Below the pieces are notes generated by a model. The model worked only from the letters and a program-made list of their open reading frames with translations. It was not told where the DNA came from and made no database searches. Below are positions 12,366-24,106 of a stretch of 64,000 nucleotides of DNA, piece after piece. How positions within the stretch are numbered: the stretch's first letter is position 1; each line of letters opens with the position of its first letter. Source of the stretch: Linyphia triangularis (Eukaryota > Arthropoda > Arachnida > Araneae > Linyphiidae); NCBI GenBank assembly GCA_963978545.1, contig OZ021721.1, positions 102,594,366-102,658,365 on the forward strand, given 5' to 3'. The translations under genes were made by a program, and so were the position numbers.

Positions 12366-13160
12366 TGAGTCGCTTTTAATTCTAAGATTCAAATATTAGA
12401 TACATTTAAAAATAAAAATGAATAAACTATCAAGAAAACTGGAAGTCCTAATTCATTGCTAGTCTTCCAGATTTATTCCAAGTGGTCAGTTCACTGAAAT
12501 TGAGTATTTGAAGACTTAAACTCCCTAAAGAAGGTCTCGTCAACTTGGTCAGAGCGATAATGGAGATAGAATATAGATTTTCTGATATTTCGCGGTAGGG
12601 TGCATCATTTTAATAAGGTCTATCGATTGAAAAGTGGAGTCCATTTGATATCCAGTGAAACCGTGGCACGAACTTATAATAACCGAGTCTTGTGGTAAAC
12701 ATCTATCGATTCCCGACCACTTGAACTGCGCAAATATCTGAAAGCAATGAAATGCTATAGGTCATTGATATTTCTCATTAGATTTGGGGTGGTTTATTGA
12801 GATAGCGTGTGGAAGTTTAAATAAGATAATGGTGTTGCATTGCATAAAATTTGAAATATTAATTAGACCTACATTTTCTGGATACTTTTTGAAAAATAGC
12901 AATCTTTATGCACGCTAAGCGTAGGATGTAATTTATATGAAAAGAAAATTGAAAAACTTCTCAAAAGGTTCAATTGAGATAGCCAAGTGTGCTTTTTTAT
13001 TTAATAATAAAAAATGCTTTTATGCAAGGTACACCGGGAATTAAAGTGGAATGTAAGATTTTTTTTTAAATTTATTGTAATTATAGCACTGACCCTATTT
13101 TAATCAAATAGTTATCCACAAAAGTTTTAAAATCTAATCTTTGCCGTCATGCGGTCGTGT
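12366..13160. other. Unique stretch, no gene seen
   Basis: Includes a moderately GC block at 12520-12730 with two ATCTATCGATT-like phrases in direct orientation. No gene recognised. Confidence 0.45.
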
Positions 13161-13410
13161 TTCATTTCTGTGGGGATACATTGTTCACAATGATCTAAAT
13201 TGGGATTATTGCGAACCCCCAAACAAATCTGTACTTGAAAGTCTAATTTTTTCTAAATAATCTTAGTTAACATGTTCAGGCTACTTTGCACCCATTACAC
13301 TGAAATAGGATTAATTTCATAAAAACTGCCAAGTACTGATTGCCTATAAGGGTTCTTCCTAATAATCCTAATTTAGTTCATTGTGAGCAAAGTAACCCCA
13401 AAGAAATGAT
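13161..13410. mobile_element. TIR element, ~45-bp arms
   Basis: Left arm: TTTCATTTCTGTGGGGATAC, then TTGTTCACAATGATCTAAAT and TGGGATTATTG. The right arm is its imperfect inverse: TAATAATCCTAATTTAGTTC, then ATTGTGAGCAAAGTAACCCC and AAAGAAATGA. Symmetry fades outside about 13161 and 13410. No TSD is certain and no ORF is present, so it is a MITE-like element of unknown superfamily. Confidence 0.7.
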
Positions 13411-13650
13411 ATGTGGTCGCTTTTACTGGTCAGGTTTGTTTACAACATCGAGTTAGTTTATGTTAGATTATAACTATATCACCTATCAGAATTTAATTTC
13501 ACAGGAGTATAAAACATGTACCACAAAATGTCATATCTTCGAGAAAAAAATCTTTACTTGCTTATTAAGTATTCAAAATAAAAATATTGTCTTCATATGT
13601 AAAGAAGTGTGTGAAATAAAAAATTGTAGCCAATCAGTTATTTAAATATT
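13411..13650. other. Unique AT-rich stretch, no gene seen
   Basis: A 61-codon frame at 13460-13645 has no recognisable features. Confidence 0.4.
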
Positions 13651-13760
13651 ACAAAAACAACTATTATATAAATAGTTGTTTACAAAACATATACAAAAAC
13701 AACTATTATATAAATAGTTGTTTACAAAACATATACAAAAACAACTATTATATTTAGTTT
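13651..13760. repeat. 42-bp tandem repeat whose unit is a hairpin
   Basis: Units start at 13651, 13693 and 13735. Each full unit contains AACAACTAT and ATAGTTGTT around a 7-nt loop, a perfect 9-bp stem. The third unit is cut short by a T-rich tract (13759-13790). Confidence 0.92.
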
Positions 13761-13793
13761 TTTTTTTTGTTTTTTTTTTTTGTTTTTTTTTAA

Positions 13794-14049
13794 CAAACTG
13801 ACGGTCTTGGGCGAATTCCCTAGTTGTTTTCCTTGAAAAAATTCTAAATTATATTTCGAATTCAAATACATAATTTTTTTTTATTATTTTTCATTTATTT
13901 TGTTTTAGATAGGTTATAGACTATCATCCTAATAAAAATAGCTAAAAAAAATGTCTTTTAAATTTTATTTATAAATTTAAAAATGTTGTGTTTTGCTGGA
14001 AAAACTGGGGATCCTATGACGTATATATACGTGCATGACCATCAATGGG
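13794..14049. mobile_element. TTAA-flanked MITE (piggyBac-like), copy 1
   Basis: TTAA lies at 13790-13793 and 14050-14053. The ends are weak inverted repeats: the outer 20 bases agree at about 13 positions, around GACGGTC on the left and GATGGTC in the inverse of the right. The right end (inverse CCCATTGATGGTC) resembles the ends of the elements at 19694-19901 and 22218-22439. A palindromic ACGTATATATACGT lies just inside the right end. Confidence 0.6.
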
Positions 14050-14053
14050 TTAA

Positions 14054-16370
14054 TACTAAGACCGTTTATTTAAAAAGAATTCCAAAATAATACCTAACAA
14101 TCTGAAATTAAATTATACCAGTTCGAATTGGATGGATTTTAAATATTCTCAGGGATGGTTTCACATTCAAGAATAAATAATTACATCATATATTACTTTA
14201 AAATACACATCAATATTGTTGTATTTCCTGTTAACAAATTTCCATGTGTGTGAATAATTTAACTTACATATGAATATTAATTGGATCACCATATGAATAT
14301 TATTTGAAAAGGAGAGTTTATATTTGTATTGTCAATTAATTTTAATGCATTAAAAGGTATGTCGTCTTTATTGTGTGATATAAATGCATAAGGAATACAA
14401 AAAATTGAGTTTCTTGTTTTTATTTCTATTTCTAACTTCATCAACTATTTTTGCCCCAAATGATCAGTGTATTTATAATCTATTAACATTTATCTGCATG
14501 CTATAAAAAAATCATAATGATATTCGATGGGATTCCTAAACCTGGCGTTGCCTCTCAATCTATTTAGAGTTAGTTGATCTAAAATAGTGTCAAACAATAT
14601 TTAAAGTGTAAGTTTACCCTACATTTCACGAAAACCGATCAGAATATTGATTTTGTTGTTATTATATCATAATATTCTCTGGTTCTTTAGCTTTTAAACA
14701 ATATTAAGCTTTTGAAAATATGCTTAATACTTTTTAAGTTACAATTAATTATATGTAGCTATTAGCTCTTTTAGGTACTAAGATTTCAAAACTTAAAACC
14801 TGTTTTCTGACGAACTATATTTTGCTTATGTCACGCTTTATTCAAACAATGATAATTCAACAACAAAATTTTCAATTGTAATTTTTTTTAATATTATAGT
14901 GATCTACATAATATGTTATATGTTTTAAAACTCAGTTATACAAAATTGGTTGAGAAATTTATTGTTTAGTTATTTTTAAAACTTAGAATTCATGGAAAAT
15001 ATTGATTTTTTTCATGTTTTCTCACAAAATCAATTGTAAAAAAAAACTATTCTATGTAAAAAAAACTTACGTGAGTTCCAAAACATGAAGAATAATATTT
15101 CGAATGATTTCTGAGTGGATTGGCTTTCTAAGTAAATTAGAATTTGATATATCATTGTTTGAAAAGGGTACTAATTAGCTAATTACAGTTTAATTAACAA
15201 ATTAACAATTGCAGAAATTTTTTAAAAAAATTATGAATTGATTTTAAACATATACTCTCTAACTACTGTAAAAAAGAATTGGATTTTTAAACTCAGAAAT
15301 ATAAAAAAACAAAAAAAATCTAGGGTATACGTACACCTTAGTACAACAATATTCTTACAGATAAAAAAAAGTGTATTGTCATTGATTCTTAGGCATATAT
15401 ACACAGATCTCAATTAATTTCAAACAAAAATTAAGGACTATAGACAAATGAAATGAAACAGTATTAGAAATAGTCGTAAAATGTTAAATTGCATAGAATT
15501 TTTGAAGAAAATAATCAATGCGTGGTTATTTAGAATATTTTGGAAAACAATAACTCTTTCACTTCAACACGAACGTAAAAAGACGTCATTACATGAGTGC
15601 AGCAAGGTATCTGTACAAAAAAAACTTGTCAGAAAAAATGCTTGCTTTTGACATTTCCCATCCACAATAAGAATACTGTGTCTGGTCAAATCGTGTCTAA
15701 AATAGCCTCATAAAAGCTTTTGTTAGAAGTTGATGTTCTTTCTTGAGTAAATCTATTTTTTTGACAAATCTTAAGTCTATCTATAGAATGTGGAACAGAA
15801 AAACTACCTATACCTTGTTCTTTAGTGCTTTAATTTTTTGAGATTTTTTTTTATTCTATTAATTCCTTTAATATGTCCTTACTATTTACTACTTTTACTA
15901 CTACTATACTATTTACTACTATTAACTATTACTTACTATTTACTTACTATTTTAATAAATGTTATTGTTTAAATTTAAAATACTTTTAATAAATTTATCA
16001 ATATGGTATTAAAACTATATTTTTTCTCAAATTTTAAATGAGAAAGGAAAATTCAATCTACGAAAACGAGATTGCTTAAGTTTAAACACTTAATGTTGTG
16101 GGTAATACCTCATTCAATGCAATATACCTTTATGAAATAACAATTTCGCATACAACTTCAAATGCTGTAATTTTTGTCAAAACTTTTGCAAAATTTTTAC
16201 CAAAATCTTTTGTTTTGTAAAATTTTTACTAATTACTTTTTAAGAATTTTATCAAAAACTTTTGTTGAAATTACTGAACCATCCATTATATTATCATCCA
16301 AACACATATATTATGTTATTATTTTTTTATATTCAATCGTTACTTATTTATACGTAAAATACGCAACACA
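14054..16370. other. AT-rich stretch, no gene seen
   Basis: Only a short imperfect TTTACTACTA-type microsatellite at about 15877-15950. No coding or RNA gene signal on either strand. Confidence 0.5.
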
Positions 16371-16858
16371 GTAGAATTGTTCGTTTGAGTAATATATTAA
16401 CTAAAAGAAGCACTTTAGTTAACACAGACAAAGTGGACGTAATTAAAAGGCACTTTCGTAAAATAAGCAACACAGTAGAATTGTTCATTTGAGTAATATA
16501 TTAACTAAAAGAAGCACTGTAGTTAACACAGACAAAGTGGAAGGAATTAAAATGCACTTTCGTAAAATAAGCAACACAGTAGAATTGTTCATTTGAGTAA
16601 TATATTAACTAAAAGAAGCACTGTAGTTAACACAGACAAAGTGGACGTAATTAAAATGCACTTTCGTAAAATAAGCAACACAGTAGAATTGTTCATTTGA
16701 GTAATATATTAACTAAAAGAAGCACTGTAGTTAACACAGACAAAGTAGACGTAATTAAAATGCACTTTCGTAAAATAAGCAACATAGTAGAATTGTTCGT
16801 TTGAGTAATATATTAACTAAAGAAGCATAGTAGTTAACACAGACAAAGTGGACATAAT
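16371..16858. repeat. 104-bp tandem array, 4.7 units
   Basis: GTAGAATTGTTC starts at 16371, 16475, 16579, 16683 and 16787, an exact 104-bp period; the fifth unit is incomplete. The unit includes GTAGTTAACACAGACAAAGT. The middle units are almost identical, and the outer ones carry most variants, for example TTCG instead of TTCA. Confidence 0.95.
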
Positions 16859-17583
16859 AAGAAACATCTAGAATCTGATCTAATGAACATATCATATTAA
16901 AAATTTGATTCATGTAAAATGGTAAAATGATACACGAAAAAAAGCATCAAATTAAATTTTTGCTAACTTTTGGAATTAGAGAACTTTAAATTCTGATGTG
17001 GAAGTTAAATTCACAGGGTTAACCTTATTGGTAAAGTTCTGAAAGACATTTTAAACCAAAAAGACCAATCCAATAAAAGTTTGGATGATTGTAAAAATAT
17101 CTATGTGTATATTGTAATATTTTCTGGCGTAAAGCTACATAAAAGAATACTACGCCATTACATCATTAGTATTTATCCTCATAAAGTGTAAATGCCTTCA
17201 GGAAGAACTTTCAAAGGAAACTCTGGTGAAATTATTGCATCTGAAATTCTAAAAAATATGAAATCTCCCATCAATCCTCTTAAAATGAGTAGAGGAATGA
17301 AGTTTGGAATTTATGTCAAATAGTTTTAGTATTTAAATCGTATTTTTTGTTTCGAAACCATTTTCTCATATTCTTAGTAGGAGACATACAAAGTTTTATC
17401 ATAATATGTTTTTTCCTACTGGTAACTATTTATAGCCACCTTGTGCCTAATATGAATTCCTCATACGAAATGGTTTTTTATTGTAATTATCAATTAACTT
17501 TTCAAAAGTGCACTAGTGGCCCCGTTAGCAGCCGGCATTTTTAAAAATACGGAAAGAATTTGTTGGAAATTCATCATAGTTAG
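16859..17583. other. Unique AT-rich stretch, no gene seen
   Basis: Nothing recognised. GGCCCCGTTAGCAGCCGGC at 17519-17537 is an isolated GC patch faintly like the interior of family A copy 3. Confidence 0.4.
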
Positions 17584-17690
17584 ATATTGTATTCTATTGT
17601 CGAGAAACAAGATTCCGTACGTTTCCTCAACGTGCTTCAATTGCTATTTCCCTTTTTCTATAGCAATGTCATCTATTGCATAATATCACA
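17584..17690. mobile_element. Decayed short family A copy (tentative)
   Basis: TCTATTGTCGAGAAACAAGA on the left and CTTTTTCTATAGCAATGTCATC on the right resemble the two inverted arm cores of family A in the correct relative orientation. Too diverged to be certain. Confidence 0.35.
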
Positions 17691-17815
17691 GCTTCCCAAA
17701 CTTTTTGTTGTGTTTCTGATTTTTTTATTTTGATTTTCGAGCAAATAACACATTGTTCAATTATAAATAAATTATTTGTCAGGAAAGGAGATCTTAACCT
17801 TTAAGCGGGTATATC

Positions 17816-17915
17816 ACTTATCAATTTTGGTGATATTATCACTTATCAATTTTGGTGTTATTATTACTTATCAATTTTGGTGTTATTATCACTTATCAAT
17901 TTTGGTGTTATATAA
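17816..17915. repeat. 25-bp tandem repeat, 4 units
   Basis: ACTTATCAATTTTGGTG starts at 17816, 17841, 17866 and 17891, an exact 25-bp period. Confidence 0.95.
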
Positions 17916-19250
17916 AGGAAACAAAAGGGGCAAAAAGACAAAGATACGCCGTTTTGAAATAATATATATTAGATAGTAGAATTAAACAAGAGCACTATTC
18001 TATATAAATCACACTAACTGTACATCCAAATAAAATTGTAATAAAATGATATAAAAGAGTTTTATCCAACTTCAAATTAAAATGGCAATTTTAATCTACA
18101 ATCTCAAACATCTTGTTACTTCACACATCATTTCCGATCAAGTATGCTTATTTCTTAAATATCATTCGCTTTCGCAAGCCCTTCTCAATCAGAAGATTTA
18201 ATTCCTGCATTCTCAAATTTAAACAGGATACAAAGTTTACATTCCAAAGAAACACCCCGCGACCTTTGTTCTGTACCTTTCCACCCTCCGAGAAGTTTGA
18301 GCTTTTGTCCCATTAGGTATGTTTACATGACATCTGTGTGTTCTTTCACTCGAAAAGAATCCCCATACTTTCCCTCGAAAGCAGTCAGCGAATCCGAGCC
18401 ATTAGTAGGAAAACTACATCTTTTCACTCAGGAGTGAAATCTACCGCTTTTGCCTTTTCCGGAAAAAAAATGTTTTATTCAAATTATCTTACAACTCGGT
18501 CTTTTCAGAGATTAAAATAGTTTTCTTCCGTAAATGGTATGCAAATATAAAATATCTTCTCGTGCTTGGGTTTGACATTATGTTTGCTTTAGCCTAATGA
18601 ATGTAGTTTTGCTCTCAAGGGATCTGCTTTCGCTTTGTTTTCTTTGTTCTGTTCAAATATCAATATTCACACATTTTAGAGTTCAAATATCTATTTTCAC
18701 ACGATTCTCCTGATCAAATACCAATACCAGGTCCCTTTTGATTTCTTTTAGATCACTAACATCTCATGTCAATTAGTAAAGCATAATTTTCAAAGAAAAA
18801 TTATTTGCCACTTCTATTGTCAAACAACCTTTTCAATTGAATTTCTAACACTTTCATATACAAACACTGCAGTTTATGTTTTCGGATTAAGTTTTATTAT
18901 AGAATTTATCCAATCCTGGAAACATGTCAGATCTAGAAAAAACTACAACAATCAAATTATTTAGCCCTACAAAAAAATTATTATAATTATCTCTTTGAGT
19001 TTAACACGCATCATAATTTTCAATATAAACTATAAAAAATAGAAGTGTAAAATTTAAAAAGAAATATTTAATTTTGTTTGTCTATGTTTGAGTATGTATA
19101 AACTAGCTGTGTGTCAAATTTAATTTAAATTTTCCGACTCGTCGCTGGCATTATCTAACTTTTACTGTTTCACACGGATAGATAGACATACGTCGAAATG
19201 ATTCTATAAGTATTCCGTTCCTGAACCCAGTGTAAGCTATATGAAAATTA
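17916..19250. other. Unique stretch with a GC-elevated block at 18110-18480
   Basis: The block contains CCTTTGTTCTG (SOX-like) and TATGTTTAC (FOX-like) words. Several short frames are open on the plus strand, but none has a recognisable protein. It could be a conserved non-coding element. Words like these are common, so this is weak inference. Confidence 0.3.
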
Positions 19251-19322
19251 GTGTAAACTCTAGTATTAAATTTAGTGTAAACTCTAGTATTAAAACTAGT
19301 GTAAACTCTAATAATAGTATAT
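19251..19322. repeat. 24-bp tandem repeat, 3 units
   Basis: GTGTAAACTCTA recurs at 19251, 19275 and 19299 with AGTATTAAA between copies. Confidence 0.9.
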
Positions 19323-19693
19323 TTTTCTTGGAATTCCACTCCAAGGAAACTAATTAATACCAACAAGTGGTAGCAGCTGTCATTTTTTAATAGAAAATGA
19401 AATGCCTATGGTTTCTGTAACTTGGCGCTGGTTTTATGAAAACAACTCTTGTCGGAGAATCCTCAACGACATTGGAAGTGTAACCATATTTTACACCATT
19501 CTAAAGTTAGACAGGTACTGATTTTACAATACTTGTACAAAAAAACGTAAACTTAATTTAATTAATAGTTGGAAAAGAAAAAATTCCAATAAGAAAACAT
19601 TGTAAATCATCACTGCACTATCCAACTTTTGCTGTTTGAGATTAATAGATATGCATTGAACTGATTCTGTAAGTGTTCTGCTTTTGGCCTCAA
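19323..19693. other. Unique stretch, no gene seen
   Basis: Nothing recognised. Confidence 0.5.
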
Positions 19694-19901
19694 CCCATTA
19701 AGGATGATTTTGAAATGGATACACAGTCATAGTTTTTAACTTTATCTTGTTTATTTAGATCATTTAAGGTATATTTTTAATTTTTCAGATTTTTTGAAAA
19801 ATTATTGTTATGATTTTTATAAAACACAATCGCAATTTATTAACAAAGAAAAAAACTAAAATTTCGATTTGCAAGTTTTCTTATCGACTGTCATTAATGG
19901 G
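19694..19901. mobile_element. TTAA-type MITE, copy 2
   Basis: Starts CCCATTAAGGATG and ends CATTAATGGG, followed by TTAA (19902-19905). The left target is degraded to TCAA. The interior is clearly homologous to 22218-22439: CTTGTTTATT, AGATCATTTAA, GCAATTTATTA, CAAAGAAAAAAACTAAAAT. Confidence 0.8.
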
Positions 19902-19905
19902 TTAA

Positions 19906-20264
19906 GGAACTCTGAGAAAAGTATATTTTACATATGTTCTAAAAGTAGCACAAGTCTTGGACTTGTACGTTACTTATGTAATAACCGGAATGTAATTCAA
20001 TCGATAGTTTGAAGAGAAAAAATGAGAAAAATTGTAGTTATATCCTTCTTCTACTTGCCGTTTCAATACATCATCTAGATGACACAAAAATAGCAAAAGA
20101 ATATTTCAGCAGACACATTTTTTTAATTAACACACTTTTATTAGCTTCGTATGTATCTATGTAACGAAATCTTTGAACTCGTTTTTCGACATCTTCAAAA
20201 CGTTGGATTAATTTGAAATTTTGCACAGTTATCACGGACCGATGACAATACAATAATTCAATAA
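19906..20264. other. AT-rich stretch, no gene seen
   Basis: Nothing recognised. Confidence 0.5.
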
Positions 20265-20335
20265 GTGTGTCGCATTATCACAAGGACTAGGTCGTTTTGA
20301 CCTAGCGCCGTTAAACTCCAACCAACCAACCTTCT
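20265..20335 (+). mobile_element. Retroelement-like 3' end with hairpin and CCAA tail
   Basis: A perfect 7-bp stem CTAGGTC/GACCTAG (loop GTTTT, about 20287-20305) is followed by GCGCCGTTAAACTCCAACC and further AACC copies. A stem-loop close to a short tandem tail is typical of LINE 3' ends and of SINEs that borrow them. No reverse transcriptase is visible upstream, so only the 3' end, if anything, is present. Confidence 0.45.
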
Positions 20336-20740
20336 CCGGAATAGAACCTGGTGTCCGGTTACCCGTTACAACCCCAGTAGTCACAGAACCTACCATCGAC
20401 AGTTGATAAGGCAGACATTTGAAAGATCTGTCGAGGGCACTTCGGTCATAGTATCATCAAAAAGTTATTCAGATTTATCATATAATAATGATGGACGAGC
20501 CACCGATTGGTTTTGATCTAATATTAAAGCGTTCCTTTCATCTGGTCAGAACTCTGGATTGCAAGGATTAGCTCTTGAAGTACCACAATTTTCCATGTAA
20601 ATGTGAAAACGATCAAAGGGACCATAACCGAATTAATGAGATATTCACGGTTTCACCTTAATATGACGTGTACTGAGACATGCATGAGTTAATCATTGAA
20701 ACAAGCATATAACTACTCACGTTTCACAATTGAATAATTA
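20336..20740. other. GC-elevated unique block, nature unknown
   Basis: 20340-20470 is clearly less AT-rich than its surroundings and has no homology I recognise. It could be part of another interspersed repeat or a conserved element. Confidence 0.3.
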
Positions 20741-20792
20741 ATAGTTTAAAAAACTAAAAAACACGCTTTAATAGAAAGCGTGTTTTTTTAGT
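20741..20792. mobile_element. Foldback ends fused into a solo hairpin
   Basis: The end sequence of the foldback family (ATAGTTTAAAAAACTAA, then AAAACACGCTTT) is joined through AATAG directly to its inverse AAAGCGTGTTTTTT. This makes a 14-bp perfect stem with a 5-nt loop. It looks like an internal-deletion derivative of the elements at 21151-21572 and 59992-60404. Confidence 0.75.
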
Positions 20793-20880
20793 CGCATTAT
20801 CCTCACCAGGATCTTCAGGATTAGCGATTTTTCATATTCAGAGACACTGTAGTGTTTTGTGCCAAGTAATACGGCGCGTT

Positions 20881-21150
20881 CTAAGGCATACACATGACTT
20901 AAATTTGAGAAAAGCATGTGACGATTGGCAGGAACAACTGGAGAGTTTTTTGCACTTATCTAAAAAAATTAACTAAAAAAAAAATTATAGTTGACAAGAA
21001 AAAAAAATTAATAGTTTAAAAAACTAAAATACAAGCTTGTACTAAGGCACACACATGACTTAAATTTGAGAAAAGCATGTGACTATTGGAAGGAACAACT
21101 GGAGAGTTTTGTACACTTATCTAAAAAAATTTAGTTTACAAGAAAAAAAA
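20881..21150. repeat. 161-bp direct duplication beside the foldback element
   Basis: CTAAGGCATACACATGACTT at 20881 recurs as CTAAGGCACACACATGACTT at 21042. Both copies contain AAATTTGAGAAAAGCATGTG and GGAACAACTGGAGAGTTTT and end in a TTAATAGTTTAAAAAACTAA end-repeat of the foldback family. The foldback end sequence appears to have been amplified with its flank. Confidence 0.85.
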
Positions 21151-21572
21151 ATTAATAGTTTAAAAAACTAAAAAACACGCTTTAATAGAAAACTGAGCTA
21201 AAAAGTTGAAAATAAATAATAGTTTAAAATATATAAAAAACACGCTTTAATAAAAAGTGAACTAAAAAGTAGAAAATAATTTTAAATAAGTTTGAAATAA
21301 GAATAGAGTGATTAACAAGAAATATTTATTTTATCGTAAAAAAGTGGGGAGGGGGGATATTTTCATAGATATTTTTTAAGATATTTTCATAATGGGTATA
21401 CTTTTACCAATATCTGTCATTAAATATTTACAACAATTGACATCCAGCGCCCTACGCTTTTTTACGATAAAATAAATATTTCTTGCTTATCACTCTATAC
21501 ATATTTCAAAATTATTTTCTACTTTTTAGTTCACTTTTCTATCAAAGCGTGTTTTTTAGTTTTTTAAACTAT
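21151..21572. mobile_element. Foldback element, copy A
   Basis: Nearly the whole element is one interrupted palindrome. The left arm runs from ATAGTTTAAAATATA... through AACACGCTTTAATA, AAAAAGTAGAAAATAAT and GAAATATTTATTTTATCG. The right arm is its inverse, ending in AAAGCGTGTTTTTTAGTTTT and AAACTAT. The left side carries a second, tandem copy of the end block (21151-21216). The central loop holds ATATCTGTCATTAAATATTT. Tandem end blocks plus very long inverted arms fit foldback-type elements. No ORF of interest. Confidence 0.85.
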
Positions 21573-22213
21573 CTTTCCTTTGAATTTTGCACTTCACTTC
21601 TTCATATCTGCCACAATTCACAATTAAAAAACATATCCAGGAACAGTTCAGTGACTTCGCTCCAGCTTCGTATGAAGAGCTTCTGTCTCATCTTTCATTA
21701 ACAGTTTAATCTTCCTAATCTTCCCGTCACAAGAACTAATAAGGATATTTCATGCAACACGTTCAGAGGAGCTTTCCTTCCAGATGCTTCGGTGACACTG
21801 GAGATAAAATGCATCATCTGGAATACCTTTCCTTTTTTCGGAATTCTCAGCAGAAACGCCGGAAATTAAACTTTACGCAAGAGAAACTCCCTCAGGTTGT
21901 GTTTTGAAATGGTACATTACTTTCTACAAAAGGTGTATCAAAGTAAAATAATATTCTTAACAAAAACTATTCATCACTGGGAGAGCTTTCACTTAGAAGA
22001 TGTCAAAAGGAATGAGGAGTAACTTAACACGAACTCTTAAAATAAAACTAAACTCGGGAGAACACATCCGTTTTTAAAATGACATTTTAAACACTTGTTA
22101 TTCATGCATTACTAGGAATGGTAATATATTTATTTTTCAACTTAACTTTTCACATGAGGAACTCTAATGTAGTTCGCATTCATTAAAAATAATACATTAT
22201 TCAAAATAACCAT
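21573..22213. other. Unique stretch with GC-elevated block 21700-21910
   Basis: The block includes GATAAAATGCATCATCTGG and GCAGAAACGCCGGAAATTAA. No gene recognised; a conserved non-coding candidate at most. Confidence 0.3.
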
Positions 22214-22217
22214 TTAA

Positions 22218-22439
22218 CCCATTAAAAATGGCTTTGAAATAGTTAAAACCAAAGACTTTTTATCCTATACCTTGTTTATTCAGATCATTTAAAGTATATT
22301 TTGAATATTTAAAAAATTTTGGATAATTATATTTATGATTTTTAAAAAACACTAAGTGGAAGCACAATTGCAATTTATTAGCAAAGAAAAAAACTAAAAT
22401 GCCGATTGGCAAAATTTCTTACCAACCGTCGTTAAGGGG
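22218..22439. mobile_element. TTAA-flanked MITE, copy 3 (best preserved)
   Basis: TTAA at 22214-22217 and 22440-22443 flanks CCCATTAAAAATGG... ...CCGTCGTTAAGGGG. The interior matches copy 2. Length is 222 bp. The TTAA target plus CCC-starting ends point to the piggyBac superfamily; no transposase is present. Confidence 0.85.
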
Positions 22440-22443
22440 TTAA

Positions 22444-24102
22444 TGCAATAAGTGTTCTTAATCAGATACAATAATTGAAGAGGTATTACTTCATCTAATA
22501 ATGTTTTCACCCATTTTATTCACTTTATGTTAACTATTTCTAGGCGACCCCTTATTTACTTTTCATAGAATGATTCTAAGTTTCGCAGGTATTAGTTTTA
22601 AATTATTGAAAATTGCGAAATTTATAATTATGTCATTGACATTTTTAATGAATGATTAGGTCTTAAGAAGAATGATGATAAAAATGATAAAAATTCCTTT
22701 GAAATCAATTCACCTTAAATTTAAACATAAAACTTAATGTGAAGAATTTAGTTACAAATCATTTTAACAAATCAAAAATATTTATAAGAAAATAGTATTT
22801 TAAAAAAGATAGTTTATATTCCCATTTAAGCAGGAATTTGTATGAAATATTTTTAAAGTGTTTTATTTGTTCATGCACAGTAGCAACGTTGCATTTTCAC
22901 TCTCAAAACTCTAAACATCTTTGTTCATTATTAGTAGGAAGAAGTTACCCTTCTGATCAAATCTAACGACAGTAATAGAACAGCTAACTTGAATATTACT
23001 GACAATCCTAAAAAAAAATTCAAACTTTTTTTATGGTCAGCCTATACGTTTAGTTTTGTTTACTATCGTCAAGATTTCTCCAACATTAAGCCTAAATGCA
23101 TTATGTGACAAGTACTTTATCCTTAAATCTACCAGAAGTTTGCAGTGTCTTGTATAAACTACAAACATTAATATTCTAATACCTACAAAACTATCCTTAA
23201 ATATATCTTTTTCGTCTTAATCATCAAATCAACAATCCCATCACGTTGTTAGAATCACTAATAGTATTAGGCATTACAACACAAATGAAACTTTTTAATG
23301 CTATTAAACCCTGTTTGAACTTCCAGTGATGGATTAACACCACAAAAATTATATCTAACTCTTGTATCTTTGTTGTCTAACATTTTAACCTCAATGGTAC
23401 GTTCAATGCCATAGTCATAATTTAATCTTCTGAACCCTATAACTCAATTCATTCGTTAACATTCTTTAACAAATACATTGATCTATGCTATGGTAAAAAA
23501 AAAAATTCTTTTATGACATTATATAAAAGAATACGAAATTTTAAGTCTAAATTAAATCACTTTTAAATGTACATGCCAGTACGAAAATTAAATGGAGAAA
23601 AGTTGAGTTTCAAGAAAACAACTATTAGCAAATTTCGAAGTACTGGTGATTTCAAATAACTTTGGCAACAATCATTTCATTCAAATATTTTTAAAATGAG
23701 TGAAAAGGGTTTTACAAAATTTTGCTCTTCTTGCAAGAAATAGAAAAATTTTAAAACTTTACTTGTAAAACTTAAACTGTTTCTAAATTATCAACAGAAC
23801 ATCTATTAAAATACACGAAAATTCTATTTTTTTAAAACAGTTGACCGTCTCAAAGCTATTATCGGAAATATAATAGGCATATATTTTTGAAATTATTTAG
23901 TTTTGCAATATCCACCAACTTCCCTTCTTCAATCATCGACTTTCCAGCATGATACTAACGACCTCATGTGGTGATTTTCATGTTCCCCACTCTGCGCATG
24001 CTCAGTTTAATTACCCTCGAAAATCGTATCTAACTGGTGTGTCTTGCATTCTCCTTCATAACTGTTTTCTTAAATTTCGAGGTGTCCTTTATATGTTTGT
24101 CA
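22444..24102. other. AT-rich unique stretch, no gene seen
   Basis: No coding or repeat signal until a GC-elevated patch at 23940-24090, which includes CTGCGCATGCTCAGT, an NRF1-like word. Confidence 0.45.
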
Positions 24103-24106
24103 TTAA

